From Dactylonectria macrodidyma (Eukaryota > Ascomycota > Sordariomycetes > Hypocreales > Nectriaceae), in assembly GCA_020744425.1 (NCBI GenBank), contig JAGMUV010000032.1:62001-126000 (forward strand): a DNA stretch of 64,000 nucleotides. Reading direction: 5' to 3'. Within the stretch, counting starts at the first letter, position 1; each line of letters begins with the position of its first letter. This document shows positions 1-11,973 of this stretch, in pieces. A program made the translations under genes and the position numbers. The notes under the pieces were generated by a model that worked only from the letters and a program-made list of their open reading frames with translations, was not told where the DNA came from and did not search any database.

Positions 1-1125
1 CATTGTCCAACGGCTGGAGCCCATGAGGGCAGTGTGCTGGCAGATAGCAACAATAAACGTTGTTCAAAAAGCACGTGGCCATCCATTCATCCTTCCGTCG
101 CTCAGTAGTGATCTTGAGCAGAAGGAAACGAAGAACATACCGTTGCATGACTCCCATGACCATCTAAAATGATCAGTCTCGCGTCAGAGTCGTCGGCAGG
201 CATGGTCTGGGGCGGATAGACTCTTTCAAGCCATTCAACGCCAATGTGGTCGTCAGTCCACCCGTTAGGTGAAGTTATGTAATACCAGTCTGCTATCTTC
301 TTGAATTCCTCAAGAAACCACTGTTTCTGGAGTTCTTTCCCCTTGAAGATTATGTCCGGGATGAAGGCGCGGCCGTCAGCAGTGACAGCTTCGATAAATG
401 AAGTCCAATTTCGAGTCTGTGGTCCCTTGAGAAATGCCTTCCGCTTTGGGTCCGCGCTTCCAACAACCAGGCTATCTAGGCCTAAATAAAAAGGATTAGT
501 CGGTCAAATTTCAATCACTGACAAGGTATACAGATAGATGCTTGCCGAAACCAGTCATAATACCCCCTTCGTCAACGTTGACGGTGTTTTCAGGCTCGAT
601 CCAGCCATACTGGCCCTCCCTGATATCAAAGTACCAATGAACTGCCTTGGGCGTGAAAGAGTTGAACCTGTTGGCTTCCTGACGTCTACCCATCTTGGTC
701 TTTAGGTCTGTGCGGCGGTTGACAAATCTGGTCACCCAATTGCGTCCTAACTCGGAATGTTCGTCCTGCTGTCTCAACAAGCCGATGACGCAAGCGCGGA
801 TCTGACTGTGGGACGGAGCATAGCCCAAGGATTCCTGACGGAGTATCCAGAAAGCCAATCTATCTTCTTGATTCTTGGACAAACGTCGGCGAGGCTGAAT
901 CTGCTCTTTCACGGCTGTCCGGCCGTTAAGTCTGTCGATGAGAGTCCCTCGGGGCACTCCTCGTCTCTGAGCCGCTTGAGAGGGCGAAAAGCTATTATCA
1001 GTAATATCCAATATAGCCTCAACCATGTCGTCCTCTGTATTCCCATCGAAGCCGCGAGATAGGCATTTTTTTGTCGTTGTCAAAGACAAACACAAAAAAA
1101 CACGAGAAAGAGCGGTGAGGAGCAT
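1..1125 (-). CDS. pogo/Fot-type DDE transposase, 3' end outside window
   Basis: Cut-and-paste transposase of the pogo (Fot1-like) group. The N-terminal part carries a psq-type helix-turn-helix (SPSQAAQRRGVPRGTLIDRL) followed by a CENP-B-like second helix-turn-helix. The first catalytic Asp lies in NVDEGG near 560-580. The frame then stops at 511, but DDE sequence resumes near 480 in another frame. A short intron of about 37 nt (482-518) or a frameshift would join them. The second Asp is in ILDGHGSH near 150-175. A likely second intron starts at 140 with a GTATGT donor. The third Asp is in LQPLDN at the very edge of the window. All three catalytic residues are thus present, but the C-terminus and one transposon end are outside. 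The start is uncertain; an alternative lies at the Met of the DDMVEAI segment. Confidence 0.8.
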
Positions 1126-3221
1126 GGTGATTTAACTGACAATATTTCAATAGCACGACCTGCATATGTCACATACCCCGCACAGCCTTACAGAGTCAAA
1201 ATAATCACCTCCAATCATTTCTATAATCAATCGAGGTACCTTATTTTAGGTAGCTATTTATTTTGGCCGACTTTCGTGTAAGTGAAATTGACGAGCTTTG
1301 GTGGTGCTTTTTTTTTTTGCGTGGCGAAAGGGTGGTTGTGCATGGTAAATGGTGCTGTCCAATTGGATCCCTCCTCATTATTCGGGGGGCGGGAGCATCG
1401 GCCACTCTGGGGCTGTCAAGTCGGCATTCCTCAGCCAGGTATCGGCCCGTAGCAGATATTTCTAGCTCGCCGGCATGAGATTAAGGTTTCGGTAGTTAGC
1501 GGTGAGGCTGAGACAAATATACGTCATGGTAAATATGATTGGATGTTGGCCTTGCAGGTCTGTCTTATTCTGGATTCTCCATAGCTCGCTCCTTCTATTG
1601 CATCTCATGTCGGAAAGTCCCGAAGCTAGTTCAAAGGTCCATGGCTAGATCCAAAGCCACTATGTTACCAGGGCCTCCCCGGATTGGGGTTTAGCGGAGA
1701 AGTATGTAAGAAACCCGAACGTGGCATCAGCCTGGCGGGATGTGATGGGATGCGACAACAGCAATTGGACGGAATGACCCGCAAGTGGCTGGGTGGCTTT
1801 GCAGATAGCCCAGCCAGGTTCAAAATTTGGCATCATAACGACGGGCAAGCAATGCGGATCCATGCTGACAACCAGGCTGAGAAAGTTCTTAGGCATCGGA
1901 GAGGGCGCTCTCGATCCGTCCGTGTTTAGTGGCTGGGACCGGTATCACGGCCCAATGACCTTGGCAATGAGAGAGAGGTGGGCGGGGCAGTACCTCTTCC
2001 GGAAGCCGGCGAGATCCGACTTCATCGAGCAGAGGAACGTGCTGGACGGAGACATAAGGGAGGTGGTGCTCAAAACTGGAGGCTGAGAGCGCTTCGAACG
2101 AGAGCACAGACACGAGTGCTGGTTTGGGGACTGGGGCGCCATGCCAGGAGGCTTCCGAGCCTAAACCGTGCAGGATAAGGTGGAAGGGAATATAGAGTTC
2201 GAGGTTGCTGCTGGCTTGCGTATCACATGGTGCGAAGTTAGGTGGTTCAGAGCGGAATGGGATTACTCTTACGTCTGCAATGCGAAAGCCACTCTTGAAT
2301 CTGGCTGCCGACGTAGCGAATAGCACTTTCCGCGGAAATGACTAAATCAAGCTTTGGAATTTGAATGGAGAACTGTTGGTCAAGGAAATATTATGAGCTC
2401 ATAATCTCGATCTTTCCACATCATGGCCCGGGCAGGATAAGGTTGAAAGAAAATATAGAGTTCGAGATTACTGTTGGGCTGTTGACAGTAAGCAAATACG
2501 AGGACATAAGCTAGATAATCTGCGGCTCATATCGGCTCGGAGCCCATTTCCGTCGTATGCGTACTTTCACATGTCAGGATAAAGAATGGATGGAAGATTT
2601 ATTGGAGGAATGGTGATACTGCAGACTGCGGGCTGGGTGAGAAAGGTTAGACCCAGTCCGGCGAAAGAATAGGCCAACCATTCTCAGCCGCAAACCCCTC
2701 TCTCAAAGACCTCATCAAACAGGGTAGGAGGTGGCTGAAGGGTTGAAACTACTATGTGTTTGACCTTTCGGAGAGCCCCTATCCGTGTAACACTATTGAA
2801 TGATCGACCTATCTCGACATAGTCTGTTTGTTTCAGACGGTCTAAATCAGACCACAACCCCCTTTCCTAGACAGTGGGAGCCACACTAACGACTTTAATC
2901 CTTTGGAGGATGAATCAAACGATCTTAATCGAACAGACCCTTTTGCTGCAGACCTCGCCTAAAACTATTGAAGAATGCTTCCAGCATCTATAGAAGCAGT
3001 TCGGAAGACCGGAAAGACGATGCCACTTCCTGCATCTCGATCGAGGAGGGGAGAATCGAAGCCACATCCTGATTATGTTTTGCTGCATCAAGCATGTGAA
3101 ATTAGTATGTAAGCCTAGCAGAAATGTCGAACTGTGATCCCTCTGATCGAATACCTTCAAAACCATTAACATCTTATCTCGTATACCCGAAGCCCACCTT
3201 ACTACCTCCTGCACTCAACAC
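1126..3221. other. no confident gene
   Basis: Several open frames exist here on both strands but none shows a recognisable domain, consistent splice signals or a coding-like composition. The only structure noted is an imperfect direct repeat, listed separately. Confidence 0.4.
2170..2477. repeat. diverged direct repeat, about 45 bp, two copies
   Basis: Copies at 2170-2215 and 2432-2477 share the frame GCAGGATAAGG then TATAGAGTTCGAG. Most differences between them are G-to-A or C-to-T transitions in the second copy, the kind left by repeat-induced point mutation. Confidence 0.5.
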
Positions 3222-3599
3222 TCATCCCAGAATCTGCACATTCCCCGTGAGCCCATCCCTAGTATACTGCTTCCCAATCCTCGCCTTATGCGCGCTCGAT
3301 GAAGCACTCACGCTCCCGGTTTGGTCGCCCGAGCTAAAGTCATGGGCACCCTCGAGCGTAATGTTTTGGGGCGGGTGGCTGCCGATGAAGAAGATGGTGG
3401 TTGTAACGCTAGCCGTGTTCTGACCGTCCTGGTCGGTCCCCTTGTGCGTCACGCGCTTGGTGTTGGCGTAGTTGGCAACGTGCTTGTTGTTTTGTGTTAC
3501 GGAGCCGCCCTCGAACTGCCAACGGCCGGCGACGTCGTCGACGTTGTTGAGCGCCTTTCGGGTGAAATTTAGGTTGAGCGGGGCTAGGGTGGAGGTCAT
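3222..3599 (-). CDS. small conserved-type fungal protein, function unknown
   Basis: Single-exon gene of 125 aa starting with MTSTLAPLNLNFTR. There is no signal peptide, membrane segment or cysteine cluster. The protein is rich in Thr, Ser and Asn, with alternating hydrophobic residues (VTTTIFFIGSHPPQNITLEG), suggesting a small beta-sheet fold. The wording resembles small hypothetical proteins I have seen in fungi and some bacteria, but I cannot name a domain. It stands alone, with no neighbour within 900 bases. Confidence that it is a real gene is moderate, based on length and composition only. Confidence 0.55.
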   Translation of the reverse strand: MTSTLAPLNLNFTRKALNNVDDVAGRWQFEGGSVTQNNKHVANYANTKRVTHKGTDQDGQNTASVTTTIFFIGSHPPQNITLEGAHDFSSGDQTGSVSASSSAHKARIGKQYTRDGLTGNVQILG

Positions 3600-4499
3600 G
3601 GTGAGAGCTTCTATGAGTTGGTGTAGGTGGTTCGTGGTTAAGTCAGGCTAGTTGGGAGGTAGACAAGGAGATGTTGTCAGATATTAAGGTGAATTGTGTG
3701 TATTTTTTGATCCTCTCGCAATCGAAGGACCTTTGAGACCTTATATCTTCGACTGGTTCCTTCTAGGACTTGAGTCCTAGAAAGTCCTAGATGAAAGTCC
3801 TACGATCTAAGTTTAGCACTTCAAACTTTAATCCTGAACCTTAATCCTGAAGTTGAGGGTGAACCCTCCAACATTCAACAGATGTGTTCTTGGTGGCCGG
3901 GGGGGTTCTAGATTTGAAGAATTAAGTAGCCCAAAGGTAACGTAATCCTACACCTAGGCATGAGCCCATGAGTTCAATGTGACGTAGCTCTCTGGGCATA
4001 TCTAACCGCGGGGGCGTGACAAGCGGCCATCCACGGTTTGTTCGGTCAACTCTTGTCGTGCATTGCCCGAAGAATTGCATGCCCTCCAAGGAGTCATCAG
4101 ACCACCTCTAACCATCAGCCGCAAACAAAAAAGGAGATTAATTATCTACCTTGGAAGCTTTTGCTTCCGGAGATTGCCTCAGCCGTACATGAAAGGGCAG
4201 AGCACGACTCAAGCCACTGAGCTCACCATTTCGTCGTTTCGACAGACGAGGCCACACATCACATGCACATTTCGTGTTTCCGGTCGGACATGATAACTGT
4301 CCCGTCCGAATCTACTTCATGCAGGCCGTATTCCAGCCGAGTTTACCGATATGACAGTGATGTCCGATATGGTGCTTAGTACGACTAGTCTCATGCAGGC
4401 CGTATTCGAACCGAGTGTAGCAGTTTAACCCCGTTTCGTGACCTCATCTCTTTATTTTTAAGCATCAATCAAACCTTCTTCAATCTAAGTCTTCCTCAG
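3600..4499. other. intergenic, with a 17-bp direct repeat
   Basis: No gene seen. A perfect 17-bp repeat (TCATGCAGGCCGTATTC) occurs at 4317-4333 and 4391-4407, followed by similar CCGAGT blocks. It may be a remnant of a small duplication or a protein-binding site pair. Confidence 0.4.
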
Positions 4500-5048
4500 G
4501 GATGCTGGTGGTGAGCATCCCCGTGAAAGGGGAAAATCCGCGGACACGAAGTCAGTGACGCTATCGACGGTGTGGCGTCCCAAGAAGGTCGGCTGCTCAT
4601 CATGACAACGAACCATATCGAGAAATTAGATGGCGCGCTCATCCGACCCGGGGGTATTGACACGCAGGTCAAGTTCCAACTTGTTGACAAGGACTTGGCG
4701 GCTCAAATATACCACTTCGTGTTTGAGCAGCCAGACGAAGTTGGACCAAACAGGGAGAGGCGGATTGAAGATCAATTGATGCTTGAACGACTTGCGGATG
4801 AATGTGCCGTCAAGGTGCCAGAGCGAGAGTTCAGCCCGGCCGAGATCTTGTCCTTCCTCATACGGTATAGGGACTCTCCCAGCTGCGCTTTGGAGAATGT
4901 GGAAGAGTGGGTAGCGCGCACTTTGCAAGAAAAGAGGAGCAAAAGGGCTTGTTCCAGTGCCGCGTCCAGAATTTTATATTCCAACAACCGCCGCATTGTA
5001 TCTAAGCATAGTCGGGATATCATTTATAGTTCAAGCCTATCCATATGA
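4500..5048 (+). pseudogene. BCS1-like AAA ATPase, C-terminal fragment
   Basis: BCS1-type AAA proteins are mitochondrial inner-membrane translocases or relatives of them. This fragment holds the end of the AAA domain: RERGKSADTK, then AIDGVASQEGR, the sensor-1 strand LLIMTTNHIEKLD, and the second region of homology LIRPGGIDTQVKF. The family normally has RPGRxD here, so an arginine has become glycine. Between SVT and AIDG the reading frame shifts at about 4561, where the conserved stretch usually reading LSGLLN is missing. That fits a deletion of roughly 16 bases. Nothing of the N-terminal BCS1 region or Walker A is found upstream. The tail after about 4960 is not conserved. It is a dead gene fragment. 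Confidence 0.75.
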
Positions 5049-5522
5049 CATAGCATAAATCTGCATTGTCCACTTCTACAGAGACTATGAATGGTTTACC
5101 TGTGAACATGTGAAGCGTAGTAGTTGCATGTGACTGCACGAAGCTTTCGTATCTATGTTAATTATTGATAACTCCACGTTCTCTCTAGCCCAGAACTTTA
5201 TTTAATGAAGCTTAGATCTGTTCGTATAATTATAGCACAAATCTATATTGTCTAGTTCCACACAGACCGTGAATGGGTTTGTATGTAAATGCATTTGAAG
5301 CCACATGTGATTGCGCATCTGATCATAAATAGTAATCTGTGGTCCAGAAACTTTCCTGAGCCCAATATCTTTTCCTGTGATCGTGATACAGATGTAATGA
5401 TGACGAAGCGCCGCTATTTATGAAGGGCCTCGAATACGATGCTCATTAGCCTGGATCCTGAGAGGCATCGTTGGCCGGCAAGGCCGTCGAGGGAGGGAAC
5501 GGCTGTGATACAGTATTGAAGG
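5049..5522. other. intergenic
   Basis: No gene seen. Two related stretches, around 5043-5150 and 5228-5330, contain similar words (ATAGCACAAATCT, CACAGAC, GAATGG), suggesting an old local duplication. Confidence 0.3.
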
Positions 5523-5530
5523 TATATAAG
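5523..5530 (+). promoter_or_regulatory. TATA box of the metalloprotease gene
   Basis: TATATAAG lies about 140 bases before the ATG at 5672, followed by a pyrimidine-rich CTCTAGAG..TCTTCTCC stretch typical of fungal transcription starts. The start codon context is CCCATCATGG. Confidence 0.5.
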
Positions 5531-5671
5531 TCGGCCCTCATTCTCGCTCTAGAGAAAATCTTTCTTCTCCAACTGCTAAACCATCATCAAAATTTACTCA
5601 CGGCATCTTTTTTGCAAGCTAGCCTCACTAATACAATCGGCCCCACCCATAGTCAGTCGGAGTAGCCCATC

Positions 5672-7588
5672 ATGGCATCGGACTCCAACAGCCAACAGCC
5701 TTTGTCCTCAGGCGAGAATGCTAGTCGCTTACTTCACGTCAAACAACCGTCTGTCAATATTTCTCAAATCAGAGCCATCCCAACATTTGGTCTCGGGGAC
5801 ACCCTGGACATCACCCCCATCCATGCCTATCTCAAGCACTACGGCTACCTTCCCTGCTCGTCCTCCGCCCCTAACGCCAACGAATCCGTTAGCGAGGAGA
5901 CAACTTCGGCACTCAGGTCTTTCCAGGAGTTCCATAACCTCCAAGTTGACGGCGTCTTCGGCAACGAAACACGTACTGCCATGACTGCCTCCCGCTGCGG
6001 TCTCCCGGACATCAGCCCGCTCGGCTCGAACTCCGTAGCCTTTTCCGTCGTAGGGCCCTGGAAGGACCGCAATATCCGTTATACCTTTGGGCCCATGTCG
6101 ATGCAGCTAGACACAGATGTCTGTATGGCTGCGTTCGAGCGTGCAATAAATACGTGGGAAAGCGCCGGCGTGGGCCTGACCTTTACGAAGGTTGAGAACG
6201 ACGAGAACCCGGAAGTGTGGATCGAATTTCGTGCGGCGAACGATCCTGACTATTCCATGGTGGGCAGTGTCCTCGCTCACGCCGACTTCCCTCCTGGATA
6301 CTCTGTCGTGGTGAACAATCTCCCCTTGCCTGTGCACTTTGACGACCAGGAGCACAGATGGGTCGATGGCGCAGTGGCCGACTCGTTCGATATCGAGACC
6401 GTCGCCCTCCACGAGCTCGGCCATATCCTTGGTCTCGCCCATAGCGGAGTTAACGGCGCCGTCATGTTTTCGTCCGTGTCGCCAAACTTCAGGCTGCGCA
6501 CCCTCGCCGAGGATGACCTAAACGCCATCCGCAACGCCTATCCCAACTGGCGCAGTCTCGGGGGCCCATACTTTGGTAAGCCCATAGCTACTATAAACTT
6601 TAGCGCCGCGGAGGTGTGACCTTGCTAATGGAGATACCCAGGCATTCCCGCCGTCGTATCCTGGGTTGCAGGACGCACTGATGTTTTCGTCCGCGGCCGC
6701 GACAACGCTGTCTATCACAAGTATCAAAACGGCGGCGGCACGGCATTTCTACCCAGCGGCCCATACGAGAACCTTGGCGGCATCATTTTCAGCGACGTCA
6801 CCGCCGTCTCGTGGGGCCCCAACCGCATTGATCTCTTTGGCCTCGGTACCGACAACGCCTGCTGGCACAAGTGGTGGGACGGCGCTGCTTGGAGGGGCTG
6901 GGAGAGCTTGGGCGGTCTCATCATTGGCGATATCGAGGCCGTGTCATGGGGCGCTAATCGTCTTGACTTGTTCGTGAGGGGCATGGATAACGGAGTGTAC
7001 CACAAGGCGTGGAATGGAAACGCCTGGACGCCTAGCATCAGAGGGTGGACAAACCTCGGGGGCAAGATCCTGGGCTCGCCCAAGGCTGTCTGCTGGGGAC
7101 CAAACCGCATCGATTGCTTCGTACGGGGCCTTAACAACGCCGTCCATCAGAAAACCTGGAACGGCTCCTCGTGGCTTCCCTCCTTGACGTCGTGGAAGAA
7201 CCTCGGCGGCACCGTCATGGACGACGTCACGGCCGTGTCGCGTCGAAGCAACCACCTCGACCTTATCGTCCGGGGTACAGGTAATTCCGTGCACCAGAAA
7301 ACATGGAACGGCAGCGCCTGGCTCCCTTCTGAGCAGAATTGGCAAGACCTCGGAGGCATAATCATGTCCCGCCCAGCAGCCGTCGCCTGGGGTGGAGACA
7401 GGCTCTCACTTGCGGCGCAAGGCACCGATAATGGTGTGTGGACTAAAGAGTGGGATGGCTCAGCTTGGACTGGCTGGACGTCGATTGGTGGTGTGGTGAC
7501 TGATGCTCCAGTTGTTGATCCTCGTGGTGGTGAGAGAATGGCCATCTATGTCCGAGGAGTGAATGCCTCGCTGTACGCTTTTGATTGA
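5672..7588 (+). CDS. matrixin (M10-type) metalloprotease with peptidoglycan-binding-like prodomain and PLL-like propeller
   Basis: Predicted exons are 5672-6575 and 6642-7588 (intron with GTAAGC and CCCAG borders), giving 616 aa. Residues 46-107 look like a PG_binding_1 domain. SRCGLPD at 107-113 matches the matrixin cysteine switch, which would keep the enzyme latent. The zinc site is [11 protein letters not shown] at 247-257, with a Met-turn methionine at about 265. From about 305 onward there are six or seven repeats of the type [12 protein letters not shown]..GTDNAxxHKxWDG..W, as in fucose-binding lectin-like (PLL) beta-propellers. No signal peptide is visible, so export would be unconventional or the true start lies elsewhere. 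Role inferred: a protease targeted by a carbohydrate-binding module. The domain mix also occurs in bacteria, so horizontal origin is possible. The gene is intact and flanked by no transposon. Confidence 0.85.
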
Positions 7589-7791
7589 GGAATATTATTC
7601 GAGCTCCTCCTTGCTCCAACTGCTGTGGCAGCTAGTGCCCGAAACAGACATTGTACCGAGGTGAGAATTAATCCTTTCTAGACCAAAGGTTAAAACTATG
7701 TATTCTCCTGTCACAGATTAATCGTATTTATTTCATCGTCCCTGGCGTCCAAGCCCTGGCAACTTGCCCGACCTCCTGCTATAGGCCTCCA

Positions 7792-7994
7792 GATAGGATG
7801 CTGAACACTTGCAGAATTTGGCCTTCAAGCAGGCCTGTCATGGAACAAGCAGCGACGAGGTTGAGCAGCAAGCGATGAGACGAGGATCCGTGGGGCTTGG
7901 GGTGTCAGGGACCAAATGTACTGAAATGTGAACTAGATTGTGTCAAGGCCCTATAGGGACTTCCCTCCGGGCGAAATAAAATCCATCCATCCAT
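7792..7994 (+). mobile_element. 5'-truncated LINE, 3' UTR only
   Basis: This 203-bp segment is nearly identical to the 3' end of the LINE remnant at 28.7-28.9 kb, read on the opposite strand. It also resembles the end of the full LINE at 16.2 kb. It contains no coding sequence. It ends CGGGCGAAATAAAATCC followed by ATCC repeats. Extreme 5' truncation and a short repeat tail are typical products of target-primed reverse transcription. Confidence 0.8.
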
Positions 7995-10900
7995 ACTGGA
8001 CCAGGTTTTTGTGACCAACCTCGGAGAGGTTGGCATGCTTGCTTGCCCCACAATGCCAACGGGTAATCAGGGAATCGTCACGCTCTCCAAGAAACTGTAC
8101 TAATCCCAAAGAGGAAATCGTCACGGTATAGCCATGGCGGTCTCTAGTAGGCAATTGCGACTTAGGTTTTCAGCACCACAACATGAGTTTCCAGTCTTTT
8201 GTAGATTTATTGAATATATATTTATAACGCTAATATGTCAACACATTCATTTCGGCCATTACGTCCATGTTGCTGTTGCAGGTCGTGGTCAAAGTAGAAT
8301 CCTCGACGGCCATCATTTGCTTGAGCGTTACATTTTCCATTTCTGGACTAGGGGAGCGTTACACTTTCCTGATCGGGCTAGCGCATTTCAAGTTTCCCCC
8401 TCTCCCCTCTCACGCCCCTAACGCCATCTTTGTCGCATTCTGCACATTCCTTCCTTCTATCGCCACTTCTTCCACCGCGGGCATTGCAGACTTTCACTTC
8501 GTCTGAATGGTCTAGTTGAGCTTGCCCGCTCAGTCGCCCCAAATATCACAGCAGTCTCAAGGCCATAGGTCGTAGACTTGGACCAGGTACAGCTGGTTCT
8601 GCCCTTGCCCACGCACTCTTGATGGCATTGGACCCAGGGCTGGTCTACTACTCCATCCCTCGTCTCACAGCACCCCTCACACTGATCAGCACGCAGAATT
8701 ATCGAACTGATTACAATTCTAGCGTGGGCAAGTCCAGAATCGAGCCCCGGACGGTACGTCTCGCAAGCTGCTGACAATTATTAGCATCATGCTTTCCCCT
8801 CCATTTACCGCCACGTGATGGATTCAGGCCCTCTTTGTCGCTATGTAAGCAAGTAAGCGTTTCGAGGGGTGATGTAGAAGATAAATGCCATCATTACCGA
8901 GTCGTGGCCTCTCACTACCTTTCTAGACGAGAACAGGAGGCCAGGCAAAGAACCCCACGTGGCTAACCCTAGCCCTTTTAGAAGGATTGAATCGGTTACA
9001 AATACTGTCCAACAAAGACGCCGACCCGTTATCTCTCTTTTCAGCCTTTGAAAATGAGAATTACAAGTTGCGCGCCTCCTCGGAGGGTCTATTACTTTGC
9101 GGTAGAGGCGGAGATGATCTCTTCGCCGAGTGTTGTGACGAGGAATTTCTGGGGGAGAATGGCCTATCATCTGGAAGCTTAGGTCGTTGGGGGCTCGTTC
9201 TTGATTCAACGAGCGTGCTACGTGACATGAGGCGAGCTGTTTGCGTTTTCGCAGAGCCAACTCTACGACACAGGGACTTGGTTCTCCACTTCCTAACCGT
9301 ACCAGCCATGAGAGCACTTGAAGTATGCGGCCTATCGGCCTCGCAAATCCGACTATATACTTACATCCGAGGTTTCCGCCGAGGTGCTCGAACAGAGACG
9401 ATCTGGTCATGAGCCCTCTCACTAAGTAGTGTTGGAAGACTCACAGGAAGACGGATAAGTCTTGAACAGCATATCTGATACAAGTTGGACCCTTTCATCT
9501 ATGGGGAGAATTCCACAACAACAGATTTGAACTTTTCCTATTCGGACTTTTCGCGGAACTTGATGTGTTTACTTTTGCAGGAAGTTAATGTGAGAAGCCA
9601 GTTGCCGGTTGTTAGAGACACTAGATCTTGGATATTCCTACAGTTTTCCGTCTTCTTGACGTGCGAAATGAAATTAGAGATATTGGGTTGCCTTCCAGCA
9701 AGTCTATATTTGCCGAGTGATGGCACCAGGCCGCGCGGGGAGACACAGGAGTGTCCTCCTCGTTACATCGCCTCCTGTCACTTCCGTAAAAGGCGGCGAT
9801 GGAAGCTCCTCGTAGACGAGGTCAGAAAGTATAGGGGGGATGAAGAAAAAAACAATAACATACAATACGAATAAAAGTAAATATATAGGACATACAAAGA
9901 CGCCTAGTAAGTCAAAAGACAAACCGAACCAGATCTTTTCCAAGCAGAAGTAGAGATTTCCAAACCTCGTATTGGTTTATCAGAAACCTTAACTGGTAAG
10001 AGTGAAATAATATAAGGCACATGCTCCTCGAACACGCTTGTCCAAGATAAAGCAAGTAATTCCCCCCATTCTCCTCTCTAGCCAGCTAAGGGGTAAGCAC
10101 GAGACCTTACCATGTTGTGAGTGAGAGAGGGGCTCGTTGTCTTATCTCAATCACCAAGAGGAACTGAGCGAGGAGTGTGGACTCCTAAAAGCCAAGGACT
10201 TTTGTTTCTCTTACCCTTAACTACAGGACAAGGAATCAAAGTTAAGGCTTCGCTGGTTGTTGGTTATCATGCTTCTATTATTCAGCTAGCCAAACTCGTG
10301 AGAAGTTATTTGCATGCCTGTAATTCGAAATCACGACAAATTCATATTCACCGTCGAATCCATTCTGAGGAGAGGCAGCGAGTATTAGGGGCAAGTCGAA
10401 GTAAGTTTTATATAGGAAATCGCCAGCTATTTTAGGACACTTGACAATGAGGCGGAAAGCTTGACTAGGTACCTGGGCCGGTGTAAATTGGACTTTCGCG
10501 GACGGTGTATCCTCTTTTCAGCCTACAGACAGAAACGGCCCTGGGCCTACTTGGCTAAAACAGCCGCCATGCTGAGACTGCTATTCGCGACCACTATCGA
10601 ACAGCAGCGCCATCTAACCAACCGTCCAATTCCAGACGAACCATGCTATCCAGCTCAGGCCGTCAAGTTGAAATCTCCTCACGGTCTGAAGAACCGGGTT
10701 AGTGTCTCTACTGTGAGTTATCGGACATGACATCTGCCACATTGCCAGTTACGGCAAAAGTGGATTGAAGACTCCGCTAATGCGTAGTGCAACAGTGACC
10801 TATAGTACATGTGACAACATCCGGCGTGAAACAATCCCAAAGCAGCTTTGGGATAGCTAGCGACACGGGGTTCCAGAGACATCTGAGCGACCGAAGGCCA

Positions 10901-11667
10901 CAACCTCTCATGGTCGACAATCAAAATCAACAAGATACTGGCAGTGTGCGGTATGAAATTTCTTGCGTCCGGGCAATCAACGAGCCGTCGAAGCGGTGCG
11001 AAGAGAACACGAGCCCGAGATTGCATAGAACAACGCAGTTTATTTCCTCCTCTTGCAATTACATTTAATGCACCTCATAGGATGTCCGATAGGATTAACA
11101 CTCGATAGCTTCCACAGCACTCTGTGGCTTGACAAGGTCATCACAAAAGATTGACTGCAACATCATTCTCTCTGGCTGCAATAACAAACATGGGCGACCG
11201 AGTATATTACATAAACGACTAGCGAGTCGTCCTAAACTAGCCATCTAATTAATCAATTATATTTATCAACCTGAACTTTAAACATAGCCTATCGCCGTCA
11301 ACATCGAAACTAAGACGGTTAATGGCCCTGAAAAGGAAGGTTAGTTACAGCTGGCGTCCTATATAGTCGAAACTATACTAAGATGTTTCAGACCATATTA
11401 TACTCTCCGTCTTGATATATATCACTATAAATAAAACGCCTTCTTTATCTGAATTGCTCCCAATATGCTCAGCCTATTATAACTTGAGTTCCTTGATCTC
11501 AATGCATCGAACAACTACTGAAGGAGGGATATCAGTTTTTAAAGTTGAGAGAGACTTATTGTCTCCTGCAGGGCCTGCTACGACTTGATTTATCTTTATA
11601 AGTTATTGTAACAGGTGCATACACTACTTAATCGGTTTGATTTTTAAAATAGAAGAGAAATTACCAG
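7995..11667. other. long gene-poor stretch
   Basis: No convincing gene. Two overlapping frames on opposite strands at 8841-9422 (minus) and 8987-9412 (plus) are open but match nothing I know. A minus-strand frame at 8457-8777 contains a cysteine-rich core but no signal peptide. From about 11060 to 11660 the sequence is notably AT-rich, as in mutated repeat DNA. Confidence 0.35.
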
Positions 11668-11973
11668 ATGATGATCCTACAGGGATATGATCAAATTAAA
11701 CCCGGCCTATACGCATCCCCTTTCCTCCCAAAGACAAAAGTCAGAAACGACTTTGGTTTGGAGGCCATTGCCGTCACATTCGTACCGGCGCTCGGGTGCC
11801 CAAGGTTAGCCGGGTTCCAGGGCTCGGGGACCATGGATCTTGATGGGATGATCTACGTTATCTCCTCACGGGGAAAGAGAAAATTGCGTCGATCTATTGC
11901 CGTTTTTGGTTTTGATGGAACCCCTTCCGAAGACCTTATAAACGGCTTGGTTGACCGGCTGCAGCCACAATAG
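11668..11973 (+). CDS. possible small orphan protein
   Basis: Open frame of 101 aa beginning MMILQGYDQIKPG, directly after an AT-rich stretch. Composition is plausible for a globular protein (IAVTFVPALG, SIAVFGFDG, EDLINGLVDRL), but there is no recognised domain, no signal peptide and no neighbouring gene. It could equally be a fragment of a larger decayed gene. Confidence 0.25.
   Translation: MMILQGYDQIKPGLYASPFLPKTKVRNDFGLEAIAVTFVPALGCPRLAGFQGSGTMDLDGMIYVISSRGKRKLRRSIAVFGFDGTPSEDLINGLVDRLQPQ

Noticed and set aside
1889..2326. Minus-strand frame of 145 codons
   Set aside because: No domain, low-complexity hydrophobic/Pro/Ser mix, and several competing frames on both strands; looks like chance.
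8841..9422. Overlapping long frames on opposite strands (193 and 141 codons)
   Set aside because: Neither has recognised motifs, splice context or promoter signals, and only one strand could be real. Not enough to call a gene.
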